Positions 1-5,228 of a stretch of 5,228 nucleotides of DNA are shown piece by piece. The number at the start of each line of letters is the position of its first letter. Position 1 is the first letter of the stretch. The DNA is from an uncultured Veillonella sp. (GTDB lineage Bacteria; Bacillota; Negativicutes; Veillonellales; Veillonellaceae). The notes beneath the pieces were generated by a model. The model made no database searches. It worked only from the letters and a program-made list of their open reading frames with translations, and was not told the DNA's origin. The position numbers were made by a program, and so were the translations under genes. The DNA is taken from the NCBI GenBank assembly GCA_934216375.1, contig CAKQBP010000112.1:1-5228 (forward strand), given 5' to 3'.

Positions 1-1939
1 ATGGAACATATGCTTTGATATGTTGGGAACCATTACGAGCTTCCATACCGTCCATGCGACCACGACGGGAGTTCAAGTCACCGATAACGTCGCCCATATA
101 TTCTTCAGGAACGTCTACTTCTACAGCCATGTATGGTTCAAGCAATGCAGGGTCTGCTTTGCGAGCACCTTCTTTGAAGCCCATAGAACCAGCAATTTTG
201 AAGGCCATTTCGTTGGAGTCAACGTCATGATAAGAGCCGTCAAATACGATAACTTTAACATCAACCATAGGGTATCCAGCAATAACACCGGATTCCATAG
301 CTTCTTTAACGCCGCTTTCAACAGGTCCGATGTATTCACGAGGAATCGCGCCACCTACAACCTTGTTTTCAAACTCGAAGCCAGCACCTGGTTCTTGAGG
401 AATCAATTCCAACCAGCAGTGACCATATTGACCACGACCACCAGATTGACGCACGAATTTACCTTCAGCCTTAACAGCTTTACGGATAGTTTCGCGATAT
501 GCTACTTGAGGCTTACCTACGTTACAATCCACTTTAAATTCACGGTTCATACGGTCAACGATGATATCCAAGTGAAGTTCGCCCATACCGGAAATAATAG
601 TTTGACCTGTTTCTTCATCAGTACGAACTTTGAAAGTAGGATCTTCTTCTGCCAAACGAGCAAGAGCTGTACCCATTTTTTCTTGGTCAGCTTTTGTTTT
701 AGGTTCAACAGCAACGGAAATAACTGGTTCAGGGAATTCCATGGACTCAAGGATTACAGGAGATTTTTCATCACACAATGTGTCCCCTGTAGTAGTATCC
801 TTTAAGCCAACCGCCGCAGCGATGTCACCAGAATATACGCGTTCGATTTCTTTACGGGAGTTAGCGTGCATTTGAAGAATACGGCCGATACGTTCTTTTT
901 TACCTTTAGTGGAGTTGAAAACGTAAGAACCGGATTCCAATGTACCGGAGTACACACGGAAGAACGCTAATTTACCAACATAAGGGTCAGCCATGATTTT
1001 GAATGCCAATGCGGAGAATGGCTCTTCATCGGAAGAAGGACGAGTTGTTTCTTCTTCAGTACCAGGAACAACACCTTTAATAGGTGGGATGTCGATTGGA
1101 GCTGGCATGTAATCGATAACAGCGTCCAATAACATTTGAACACCTTTATTTTTATAGGAAGAACCACAAAGAACTGGGAATAATTGGTTAGCAATAACAG
1201 CTTTACGCAATGCCGCTTTCAATTCTTCCACAGAAATTTCTTCGCCTTCCAAATATTTCATCATGATATCATCATCTGTTTCAGCGATAGCATCGATCAT
1301 CATTTCGCGACGAGCTTCTGCTACTTCTTGATATTCAGCAGGGATATCAGTGATTTCATATTCTTTACCGTCATCGGATTTATAAATTTCCGCTTTCATA
1401 GTCATCAAGTCAATGATGCCTTCAAAAGTATCTTCAGCACCGATTGGTACTTGAATAGCTACGGAATTTGCACCCAAACGAGCTTTCATCATGTCAACTA
1501 CGTTGAAGAAGTCAGCACCTACAGTATCCATCTTATTTACATAAGCGATACGAGGTACGCCGTAGTTAGAAGCCTGACGCCATACTGTTTCGGATTGAGG
1601 TTCAACGCCACCTTTAGCACTGAACACCGCAACAGAACCGTCAAGTACACGTAGAGAACGTTCTACTTCTACAGTAAAGTCAACGTGACCAGGAGTATCG
1701 ATGATGTTGATACGATGTTCTTTCCATTGACAAGTTGTTGCAGCAGAAGTGATTGTGATACCACGTTCTTGCTCTTGCTCCATCCAGTCCATCGTAGCAG
1801 CGCCTTCATGTACTTCGCCGATCTTGTGAACGATACCTGTATAGTAGAGGATACGTTCTGTAGTTGTTGTTTTACCAGCATCGATGTGAGCCATGATACC
1901 GATATTACGAGTTTTTGCTAAGGAAAACTCTCTTGCCAC
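1..1939 (-). CDS. fusA: Elongation factor G (EF-G), C-terminus cut by window edge
   Basis: EF-G is the ribosome-dependent GTPase that drives tRNA-mRNA translocation and, with ribosome recycling factor, splits post-termination ribosomes in the cytoplasm. The frame is open without interruption for 646 codons. Translation-GTPase motifs are all readable: P-loop AHIDAGKT (17-24), switch I RGITIT (59-64), DTPGH with the catalytic His at 85, and NKMD (135-138). Later come the domain II beta-barrel, the domain III stretch GMGELHLD, the domain IV segment GGRGQYGH near 501-507, and the start of domain V ([16 protein letters not shown]). It stops in IKAYVP, just before the expected LAEMFGY-type segment, so about 45 residues of the usual ~690 lie outside. 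The start is GTG at 1939, chosen because GAGGTGA lies five bases upstream and the product then begins [19 protein letters not shown], as in the family. rpsG ends 15 bp upstream, so the two are co-transcribed. No residue looks abnormal. Confidence 0.98.
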   Translation of the reverse strand, partial: MAREFSLAKTRNIGIMAHIDAGKTTTTERILYYTGIVHKIGEVHEGAATMDWMEQEQERGITITSAATTCQWKEHRINIIDTPGHVDFTVEVERSLRVLDGSVAVFSAKGGVEPQSETVWRQASNYGVPRIAYVNKMDTVGADFFNVVDMMKARLGANSVAIQVPIGAEDTFEGIIDLMTMKAEIYKSDDGKEYEITDIPAEYQEVAEARREMMIDAIAETDDDIMMKYLEGEEISVEELKAALRKAVIANQLFPVLCGSSYKNKGVQMLLDAVIDYMPAPIDIPPIKGVVPGTEEETTRPSSDEEPFSALAFKIMADPYVGKLAFFRVYSGTLESGSYVFNSTKGKKERIGRILQMHANSRKEIERVYSGDIAAAVGLKDTTTGDTLCDEKSPVILESMEFPEPVISVAVEPKTKADQEKMGTALARLAEEDPTFKVRTDEETGQTIISGMGELHLDIIVDRMNREFKVDCNVGKPQVAYRETIRKAVKAEGKFVRQSGGRGQYGHCWLELIPQEPGAGFEFENKVVGGAIPREYIGPVESGVKEAMESGVIAGYPMVDVKVIVFDGSYHDVDSNEMAFKIAGSMGFKEGARKADPALLEPYMAVEVDVPEEYMGDVIGDLNSRRGRMDGMEARNGSQHIKAYVP

Positions 1940-1944
1940 AGTTG

Positions 1945-1953
1945 TCACCTCTT
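1945..1953 (-). promoter_or_regulatory. Ribosome binding site of fusA
   Basis: The minus strand reads AAGAGGTGA followed by CAACT and then GTG. This five-base spacing fixes the GTG at 1939 as the fusA start. The site occupies nearly the whole 15-bp gap after the rpsG stop codon. Confidence 0.9.
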
Positions 1954-1954
1954 A

Positions 1955-2464
<510 letters not shown>

Positions 2465-2470
2465 TTAATG

Positions 2471-2489
2471 GCTAAAATTATTTTTTAGC
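2471..2489 (-). other. Hairpin over the rpsL stop codon
   Basis: A perfect 7-bp inverted repeat, GCTAAAA and TTTTAGC around a 5-nt loop that contains the rpsL stop codon. It is A/U-rich, so weak as RNA, and no U-run follows it, so it is not an intrinsic terminator; rpsG continues directly downstream. It could be a processing or coupling element, or only a by-product of the lysine-rich S12 tail. Confidence 0.35.
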
Positions 2490-2852
2490 TTTTTTCGCGC
2501 CGTATTTGGAACGACTTTGCATACGATTTTGTACGCCAGCTGTATCCAATGCACCACGAACGATGTGATAACGCACACCCGGAAGGTCTTTTACACGACC
2601 GCCTCTGATAAGTACAACACTGTGTTCTTGTAAATTGTGACCAATGCCTGGGATGTAAGCAGTTACTTCAATAGCGTTTGTCAAACGTACACGGGCAACT
2701 TTACGAAGCGCGGAGTTTGGTTTCTTTGGAGTAGCTGTGTACACACGAGTACATACACCACGTTTTTGTGGAGATTCTTGAAGCGCTGGAGCTGTAGATT
2801 TTTTAGTCAAGCTCATGCGGCCTTTGCGTACTAGCTGATTAATTGTTGGCAT
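2478..2852 (-). CDS. rpsL: 30S ribosomal protein S12
   Basis: S12 sits at the decoding centre of the 30S subunit and monitors codon-anticodon pairing; it is the classical target of streptomycin-resistance mutations. The product is 124 residues, a normal short-form length. The family signature [19 protein letters not shown] spans 41-59 and [17 protein letters not shown] spans 84-100. The two lysines whose substitution gives resistance (43 and 88 counting Met) are both present, as is Asp89, the residue modified by RimO in bacteria that have it. This looks like the drug-sensitive wild type. The C-terminus is basic (KYGAKKAKK). The ATG at 2852 is preceded by an excellent ribosome binding site. 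The gene follows the L7Ae-like gene by 76 bp and precedes rpsG by 52 bp. Confidence 0.99.
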   Translation of the reverse strand: MPTINQLVRKGRMSLTKKSTAPALQESPQKRGVCTRVYTATPKKPNSALRKVARVRLTNAIEVTAYIPGIGHNLQEHSVVLIRGGRVKDLPGVRYHIVRGALDTAGVQNRMQSRSKYGAKKAKK

Positions 2853-2857
2853 TTGGG

Positions 2858-2867
2858 CACCTCCTTT
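2858..2867 (-). promoter_or_regulatory. Ribosome binding site of rpsL
   Basis: AAAGGAGGTG on the minus strand, five bases before ATG 2852. This is close to the full complement of the 16S rRNA 3' end and the strongest such site in the window, as fits a highly expressed ribosomal protein. Confidence 0.92.
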
Positions 2868-2890
2868 CCAAATTTGAGATTTATAATTGA

Positions 2891-2917
2891 TCCGTCATAA
2901 CAAAATGTTACATCGGA
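2891..2917 (-). other. Intercistronic hairpin between the L7Ae-like gene and rpsL
   Basis: The minus strand reads TCCG-ATG-TAACA-TTT-TGTTA-TGA-CGGA. The outer TCCG/CGGA arms pair, and A/T at 2918/2890 adds a fifth pair. The inner TAACA/TGTTA arms pair. In RNA the middle 3x3 segment can form U-G and G-U wobbles, leaving one A-A mismatch, so the whole is nearly a continuous stem of about 12 bp plus that mismatch. No U-run follows, so it is not an intrinsic terminator. It begins 11 bases after the upstream stop codon and ends 23 bases before the rpsL Shine-Dalgarno. Confidence 0.5.
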
Positions 2918-2928
2918 TATTACCGAGA

Positions 2929-3174
2929 TTAACGTAGGATGCCTACAGCTGTGGCCCGCACCTTGATGCGACACGCACGTCCGAGATCATCCATGGTGTG
3001 CTCGTCATTCACAGGTATCCCCTGTTCTTCACAAGCAATCCGTAAAGGCTGTACCACACGTTCATCACTATCACAACCGAGGAACACGTACTTCACAGCA
3101 CCTTTAGCAATTTGTTTCAACGTTTGCTTGGCACCGATTGTTTTGTTCACCGACTTCAGATGGGCAATGTCCAT
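2929..3174 (-). CDS. ybxF: L7Ae/L30e-family K-turn RNA-binding protein (YbxF-like)
   Basis: This is a small ribosomal-protein-like RNA binder of the L7Ae/L30e/S12e/Gadd45 superfamily. Bacillus YbxF, its likely counterpart, is 82 residues, binds kink-turn RNA and is encoded at the same place before rpsL. The product is 81 residues, essentially one complete domain. The RNA-binding signature IGAKQTLKQI lies at 13-22, the core strand KYVFLGCDSD at 28-37, and the C-terminal DDLGRACRIKVRATAVGIL at 62-80. The start is ATG 3174, supported by AAGGAG ten bases upstream and by family length. A further in-frame ATG at 3213 would add 13 residues unlike the family and has no usable spacing to a Shine-Dalgarno. 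It is the first gene of the operon, with its own promoter about 60 bp upstream. Its cellular target is not evident from the sequence. Confidence 0.93.
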   Translation of the reverse strand: MDIAHLKSVNKTIGAKQTLKQIAKGAVKYVFLGCDSDERVVQPLRIACEEQGIPVNDEHTMDDLGRACRIKVRATAVGILR

Positions 3175-3182
3175 TGTACTAA

Positions 3183-3190
3183 CTCTCCTT
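3183..3190 (-). promoter_or_regulatory. Ribosome binding site of the L7Ae-like gene
   Basis: AAGGAGAG on the minus strand. The GGAG core is ten bases before ATG 3174, slightly long but acceptable. It supports this ATG over the in-frame ATG at 3213. Confidence 0.75.
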
Positions 3191-3197
3191 ACGAAAT

Positions 3198-3224
3198 TAT
3201 GCCCATTAGGCATACCTCGCCTAA
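3198..3224 (-). promoter_or_regulatory. Two mutually exclusive hairpins in the operon leader
   Basis: On the minus strand TTAGGC (3224-3219) pairs with GCCTAA (3211-3206) around a 7-nt loop. TATGCC (3214-3209) can instead pair with GGCATA (3203-3198) around a 5-nt loop. Both are perfect 6-bp stems and both need bases 3209-3211, so only one can form at a time. The first would sit about five bases from the predicted transcript 5' end. Neither covers the Shine-Dalgarno at 3183-3190 and neither is followed by a U-run, so a regulatory role is inference. Confidence 0.4.
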
Positions 3225-3235
3225 AGCACTATGTA

Positions 3236-3264
3236 AGTATATCAATTACAGCAGGCCGTGTCAA
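3236..3264 (-). promoter_or_regulatory. Sigma-A promoter of the ybxF-rpsL-rpsG-fusA operon
   Basis: On the minus strand a perfect TTGACA (3264-3259), a 17-bp spacer and TATACT (3241-3236, five of six bases of the -10 consensus). The predicted start is near 3229-3230, giving a leader of about 55 nt before the L7Ae-like ATG. The bases between the -10 and the start (TACATA) are AT-rich. It is the best promoter match in the window and is correctly placed for the operon. Confidence 0.8.
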
Positions 3265-3373
3265 ACAATTTCCAATGTCATACACCGCTCTACATCTGCA
3301 TTTTATATGTACACTCATCCGTGTGTTTCACGCAATCTTGAATTATAAATGAAGAGCGTTTTTTTATTCATAT

Positions 3374-3410
3374 ATCATTATTTTTATGTATAAATAATCA
3401 TTCTATACAT
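3374..3410. repeat. Overlapping operator-like inverted repeats upstream of the transporter
   Basis: Two dyads overlap. One is an imperfect 28-bp palindrome at 3374-3401 centred between 3387 and 3388, in which 11 of 14 base pairs match, including seven in a row (ATTATTT at 3377-3383 with AAATAAT at 3392-3398). The other is ATGTATA (3386-3392) with TATACAT (3404-3410), perfect 7-bp arms 11 bp apart. Their place just upstream of the candidate promoter would suit a regulator site, but the DNA is so AT-rich that chance is a real alternative. Confidence 0.3.
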
Positions 3411-3427
3411 TTGCTATTATTTTTTCT

Positions 3428-3455
3428 TTTACCAATTATGCAAAATTAATATAAA
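3428..3455 (+). promoter_or_regulatory. Candidate promoter of the BCCT transporter
   Basis: TTTACC (3428-3433, four of six) is followed after 16 bp by TATAAA (3450-3455, five of six). An alternative is the extended -10 TGATATAAA at 3469-3477, which lacks a recognisable -35. Either would leave an untranslated leader of roughly 45-70 nt before ATG 3530. The AT-rich setting makes the choice uncertain. Confidence 0.35.
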
Positions 3456-3517
3456 CACCATTTTATTATGATATAAATTAATACAGAACAAATATTTGTA
3501 TTTATAAGTTACTAAAG

Positions 3518-3524
3518 AAAGGAG
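3518..3524 (+). promoter_or_regulatory. Ribosome binding site of the BCCT transporter
   Basis: AAAGGAG five bases before ATG 3530, a strong site that supports this start codon. Confidence 0.88.
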
Positions 3525-3529
3525 ATTAT

Positions 3530-5228
3530 ATGATTAAACTCATCAAACGTTATTCAAATTTTAATCCCCCTGTAATTATAGGTAGCTTGTCTATCGTCTT
3601 AGGACTGAGCTTATGTGCCCTTCTGATTCCGCAAATATCTCAAACGATTCTCCAAGGGGTTCGTGATATTATATTTGAAGATTTCAGCTGGTTTTATGTT
3701 TTATCCATAAGTCTCTTCTTTATCTTCAATATCTTTCTTGCACTTAGTTCGCTTGGTGACATCAAACTGGGTAGCGATGATGAAGAAGCGGAATTCTCTT
3801 ATACCGCATGGCTCGCCATGTTATTTGCGGCGGGTACCGGTGTAGGTCTCATGTTCTTCGGAACTGCTGAGCCGCTCTCACATTATCACTCTGCTGTAGG
3901 CTTAGTCGATGGTGCACCTAACGCCAAGGAAGCGTTATTCCGCTCCATCTTTCACTGGGGCATCAATGCATGGACGGTATACGGCATTATGGCTTTAGCA
4001 TTAGCGTATTTCGGTTTTCGCTATAAATTGCCATTATCACTACGTTCATGTTTCTATCCGCTGTGGAAGGATAAGATCAATGGCCCACGAGGGCACATTA
4101 TCGATATCATCGCACTTTGTGTAACTTTATTAGGTATTGTGACCACCTTAGGATTTGGTGCCGCCCAACTAGGTGCGGGCTTTCTATATATTGACGTCAT
4201 TTCCGCTAACGACTTTCCCGCACAAACGGTCATCATCATCGTCATTATGTCCATTGCCGTTTTATCTGCTGTTACAGGTATTGATAAAGGCGTTAAGCTG
4301 CTCAGTGAAATCAATATATCGGTTGCATTAGTCTTAATGCTCTTTGTACTTTGTACAGGTCCTACATTGCTCCTATTAAATTCAACGGTAGAAAACTTTG
4401 GATACTATTTATCACATATTTTAGGACAAAGCTTCTATACATCTATCTATACACCAGAAACCCGACCATGGTTCTTCAGCTGGACCATACTATTCTGGGC
4501 TTGGTGGTTATCTTGGGCGCCATTTGTGGGCATGTTCATCGCACGAATCTCAAGAGGTCGCACAATTCGAGAATTCATCTTTGGGGTACTCATTATTCCA
4601 ACTGTATTTACTATCGTTTGGTTTACTATCTTTGGTAACACTGCAATTTATATCGATGAAACAGTAGCAAACGGTGCACTCGGTGCATTAACCGATAAAC
4701 CAGAACAACTACTCTTTGCATTCCTTGAATATTTACCATCATCCGGTTTAACTAGTCTTCTATCGATTATCGTATTAGCATTATTTTTTATTACATCTGC
4801 CGATTCAGGTATTTATGTGTTAAATAATATTGCGGCCTATGATAAATCCACTTCATCTCCAAAGTGGCAATGCTTGATGTGGGGCTCTGTAATGTCCTTT
4901 CTTGCCATCAGTTTGCTCAGCATCGGTGGGCTTAATGTACTACAATCGGTAACGCTCATTCTCGCCTTACCATTTGCAGCCTTGATGGTTATCATGTGCT
5001 ACAGCTTATGGCAAGGATTATTAACAGATACGCAATACTTTAACACAAAACTTTCAACCACATCCATCTACTGGGACAGCAAGAACTGGAAACAAGGTCT
5101 TGCCAAGATACTCAACCAAACGCAGTCGGAAGATGTTATTTCCTTTATGAAAACAACAGCATTGCCTGCTATGGATCAGCTCAACAAAGAATTAACAGAA
5201 GAGTACGGATTAACTACGAGAATTGACA
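3530..5228 (+). CDS. BCCT-family choline/betaine/carnitine transporter, BetT-like; 3' end outside window
   Basis: A secondary transporter of the inner membrane that, in this family, imports trimethylammonium compounds such as choline, glycine betaine or carnitine, driven by Na+ or H+ or by exchange. The frame is open for 566 codons to the window edge. BCCT landmarks appear in order: GDIKLG before TM3 (76-81), the glycine motif GTGVG and FFGTAEP (102-115), FHWGINAW (141-148), and the tryptophan-rich signature WAWWLSWAPFVGMFIARISRG (323-343). TSADSG (422-427) and GGLNVLQ (466-472) follow. Hydrophobic segments fit the usual 12 helices, ending near 499. From about 500 a hydrophilic tail of at least 67 residues begins (SKNWKQGLAKIL, then FMKTTALPAMDQLNKEL). 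It resembles the long cytoplasmic tail of E. coli BetT, a choline transporter, more than the short OpuD type. Substrate and coupling ion are not settled by sequence. It diverges from the str operon and shares no function with it. Confidence 0.95.
   Translation, partial: MIKLIKRYSNFNPPVIIGSLSIVLGLSLCALLIPQISQTILQGVRDIIFEDFSWFYVLSISLFFIFNIFLALSSLGDIKLGSDDEEAEFSYTAWLAMLFAAGTGVGLMFFGTAEPLSHYHSAVGLVDGAPNAKEALFRSIFHWGINAWTVYGIMALALAYFGFRYKLPLSLRSCFYPLWKDKINGPRGHIIDIIALCVTLLGIVTTLGFGAAQLGAGFLYIDVISANDFPAQTVIIIVIMSIAVLSAVTGIDKGVKLLSEINISVALVLMLFVLCTGPTLLLLNSTVENFGYYLSHILGQSFYTSIYTPETRPWFFSWTILFWAWWLSWAPFVGMFIARISRGRTIREFIFGVLIIPTVFTIVWFTIFGNTAIYIDETVANGALGALTDKPEQLLFAFLEYLPSSGLTSLLSIIVLALFFITSADSGIYVLNNIAAYDKSTSSPKWQCLMWGSVMSFLAISLLSIGGLNVLQSVTLILALPFAALMVIMCYSLWQGLLTDTQYFNTKLSTTSIYWDSKNWKQGLAKILNQTQSEDVISFMKTTALPAMDQLNKELTEEYGLTTRID

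Larger units (their letters stand above)
3175..3529. other. Divergent intergenic region (355 bp) with no gene
   Basis: No convincing coding frame, tRNA or terminator is visible. The left part (to about 3265) holds the leader and promoter of the str operon. The stretch 3266-3340 has mixed composition and only short 4-bp dyads. From about 3341 to 3515 the DNA is strongly AT-rich, with overlapping inverted repeats and several TATAAA-like hexamers on both strands, which makes exact promoter calls for the transporter uncertain. A perfect TATAAT on the minus strand at 3342-3347 has no good -35 partner. Confidence 0.8.

Noticed and set aside
20..805. A 261-codon open frame on the plus strand opposite fusA
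   Set aside because: It lies wholly antisense to the conserved EF-G coding sequence, has no Shine-Dalgarno or recognisable domain, and is the kind of open antisense frame produced by the strong codon bias of fusA.
1184..1654. A 156-codon open frame on the plus strand opposite fusA
   Set aside because: It is antisense to the EF-G G domain, and its Phe/Ser/His-rich composition is the reverse complement of biased Glu/Lys/Met codons; no ribosome binding site is seen.
3175..3213. Upstream in-frame ATG (3213) as start of the L7Ae-like protein
   Set aside because: GAGG lies only one base before it, too close for initiation. The extra 13 residues are unlike the family, and the region is better explained as leader RNA. 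The ATG at 3174 has a proper site and gives family length.
2939..3352. A 137-codon open frame on the plus strand opposite the L7Ae-like gene and its promoter
   Set aside because: It is antisense to a well-supported gene and its -35/-10 region, has no Shine-Dalgarno, and resembles no protein family.
3346..3375. Possible intrinsic terminator around the T-run at 3359-3365
   Set aside because: The only flanking repeat is ATGAA/TTCAT with the T-run inside the loop rather than after a GC-rich stem, and no gene ends here on either strand.

Overview
The window holds a Gram-positive-type streptomycin (str) operon on the minus strand and, diverging from it, the start of a BCCT-family osmolyte/choline transporter on the plus strand. 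Low-to-middling GC, strong AAAGGAGG-type ribosome binding sites, and an L7Ae/YbxF-type small protein directly upstream of rpsL all point to a Firmicute. The general look of the ribosomal proteins suggests a Negativicute such as Veillonella, but this is recollection, not an alignment.

Layout, read in the direction of transcription of the operon (right to left): a near-consensus sigma-A promoter (3236-3264), a short structured leader, the L7Ae/YbxF-like gene (2929-3174), an intercistronic hairpin, rpsL (S12, 2478-2852), rpsG (S7, 1955-2425) and fusA (EF-G, 1-1939). fusA runs off the left edge with about 45 C-terminal residues missing. The order ybxF-rpsL-rpsG-fusA is the classic Firmicute one; tuf would be expected next, outside the window. 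The usual upstream neighbours rpoB-rpoC are absent here. A promoter of its own sits just before the ybxF-like gene, so this operon seems to be transcribed independently of rpoBC.

The 355-bp gap 3175-3529 separates the two divergent units. Its right half is very AT-rich and carries overlapping dyads and weak promoter-like elements for the transporter. The transporter (3530 to the right edge, at least 566 residues) has the full BCCT membrane core plus the beginning of a long hydrophilic C-terminal tail like that of BetT-type choline transporters; its stop codon lies outside the window.

Most of the window is conserved housekeeping sequence and I see no novel multi-gene system. The points worth a second look are small regulatory structures: two mutually exclusive leader hairpins at the start of the operon, a long hairpin between the ybxF-like gene and rpsL, a near-consensus antisense promoter sequence in the rpsL-rpsG gap, and an operator-like dyad upstream of the transporter.
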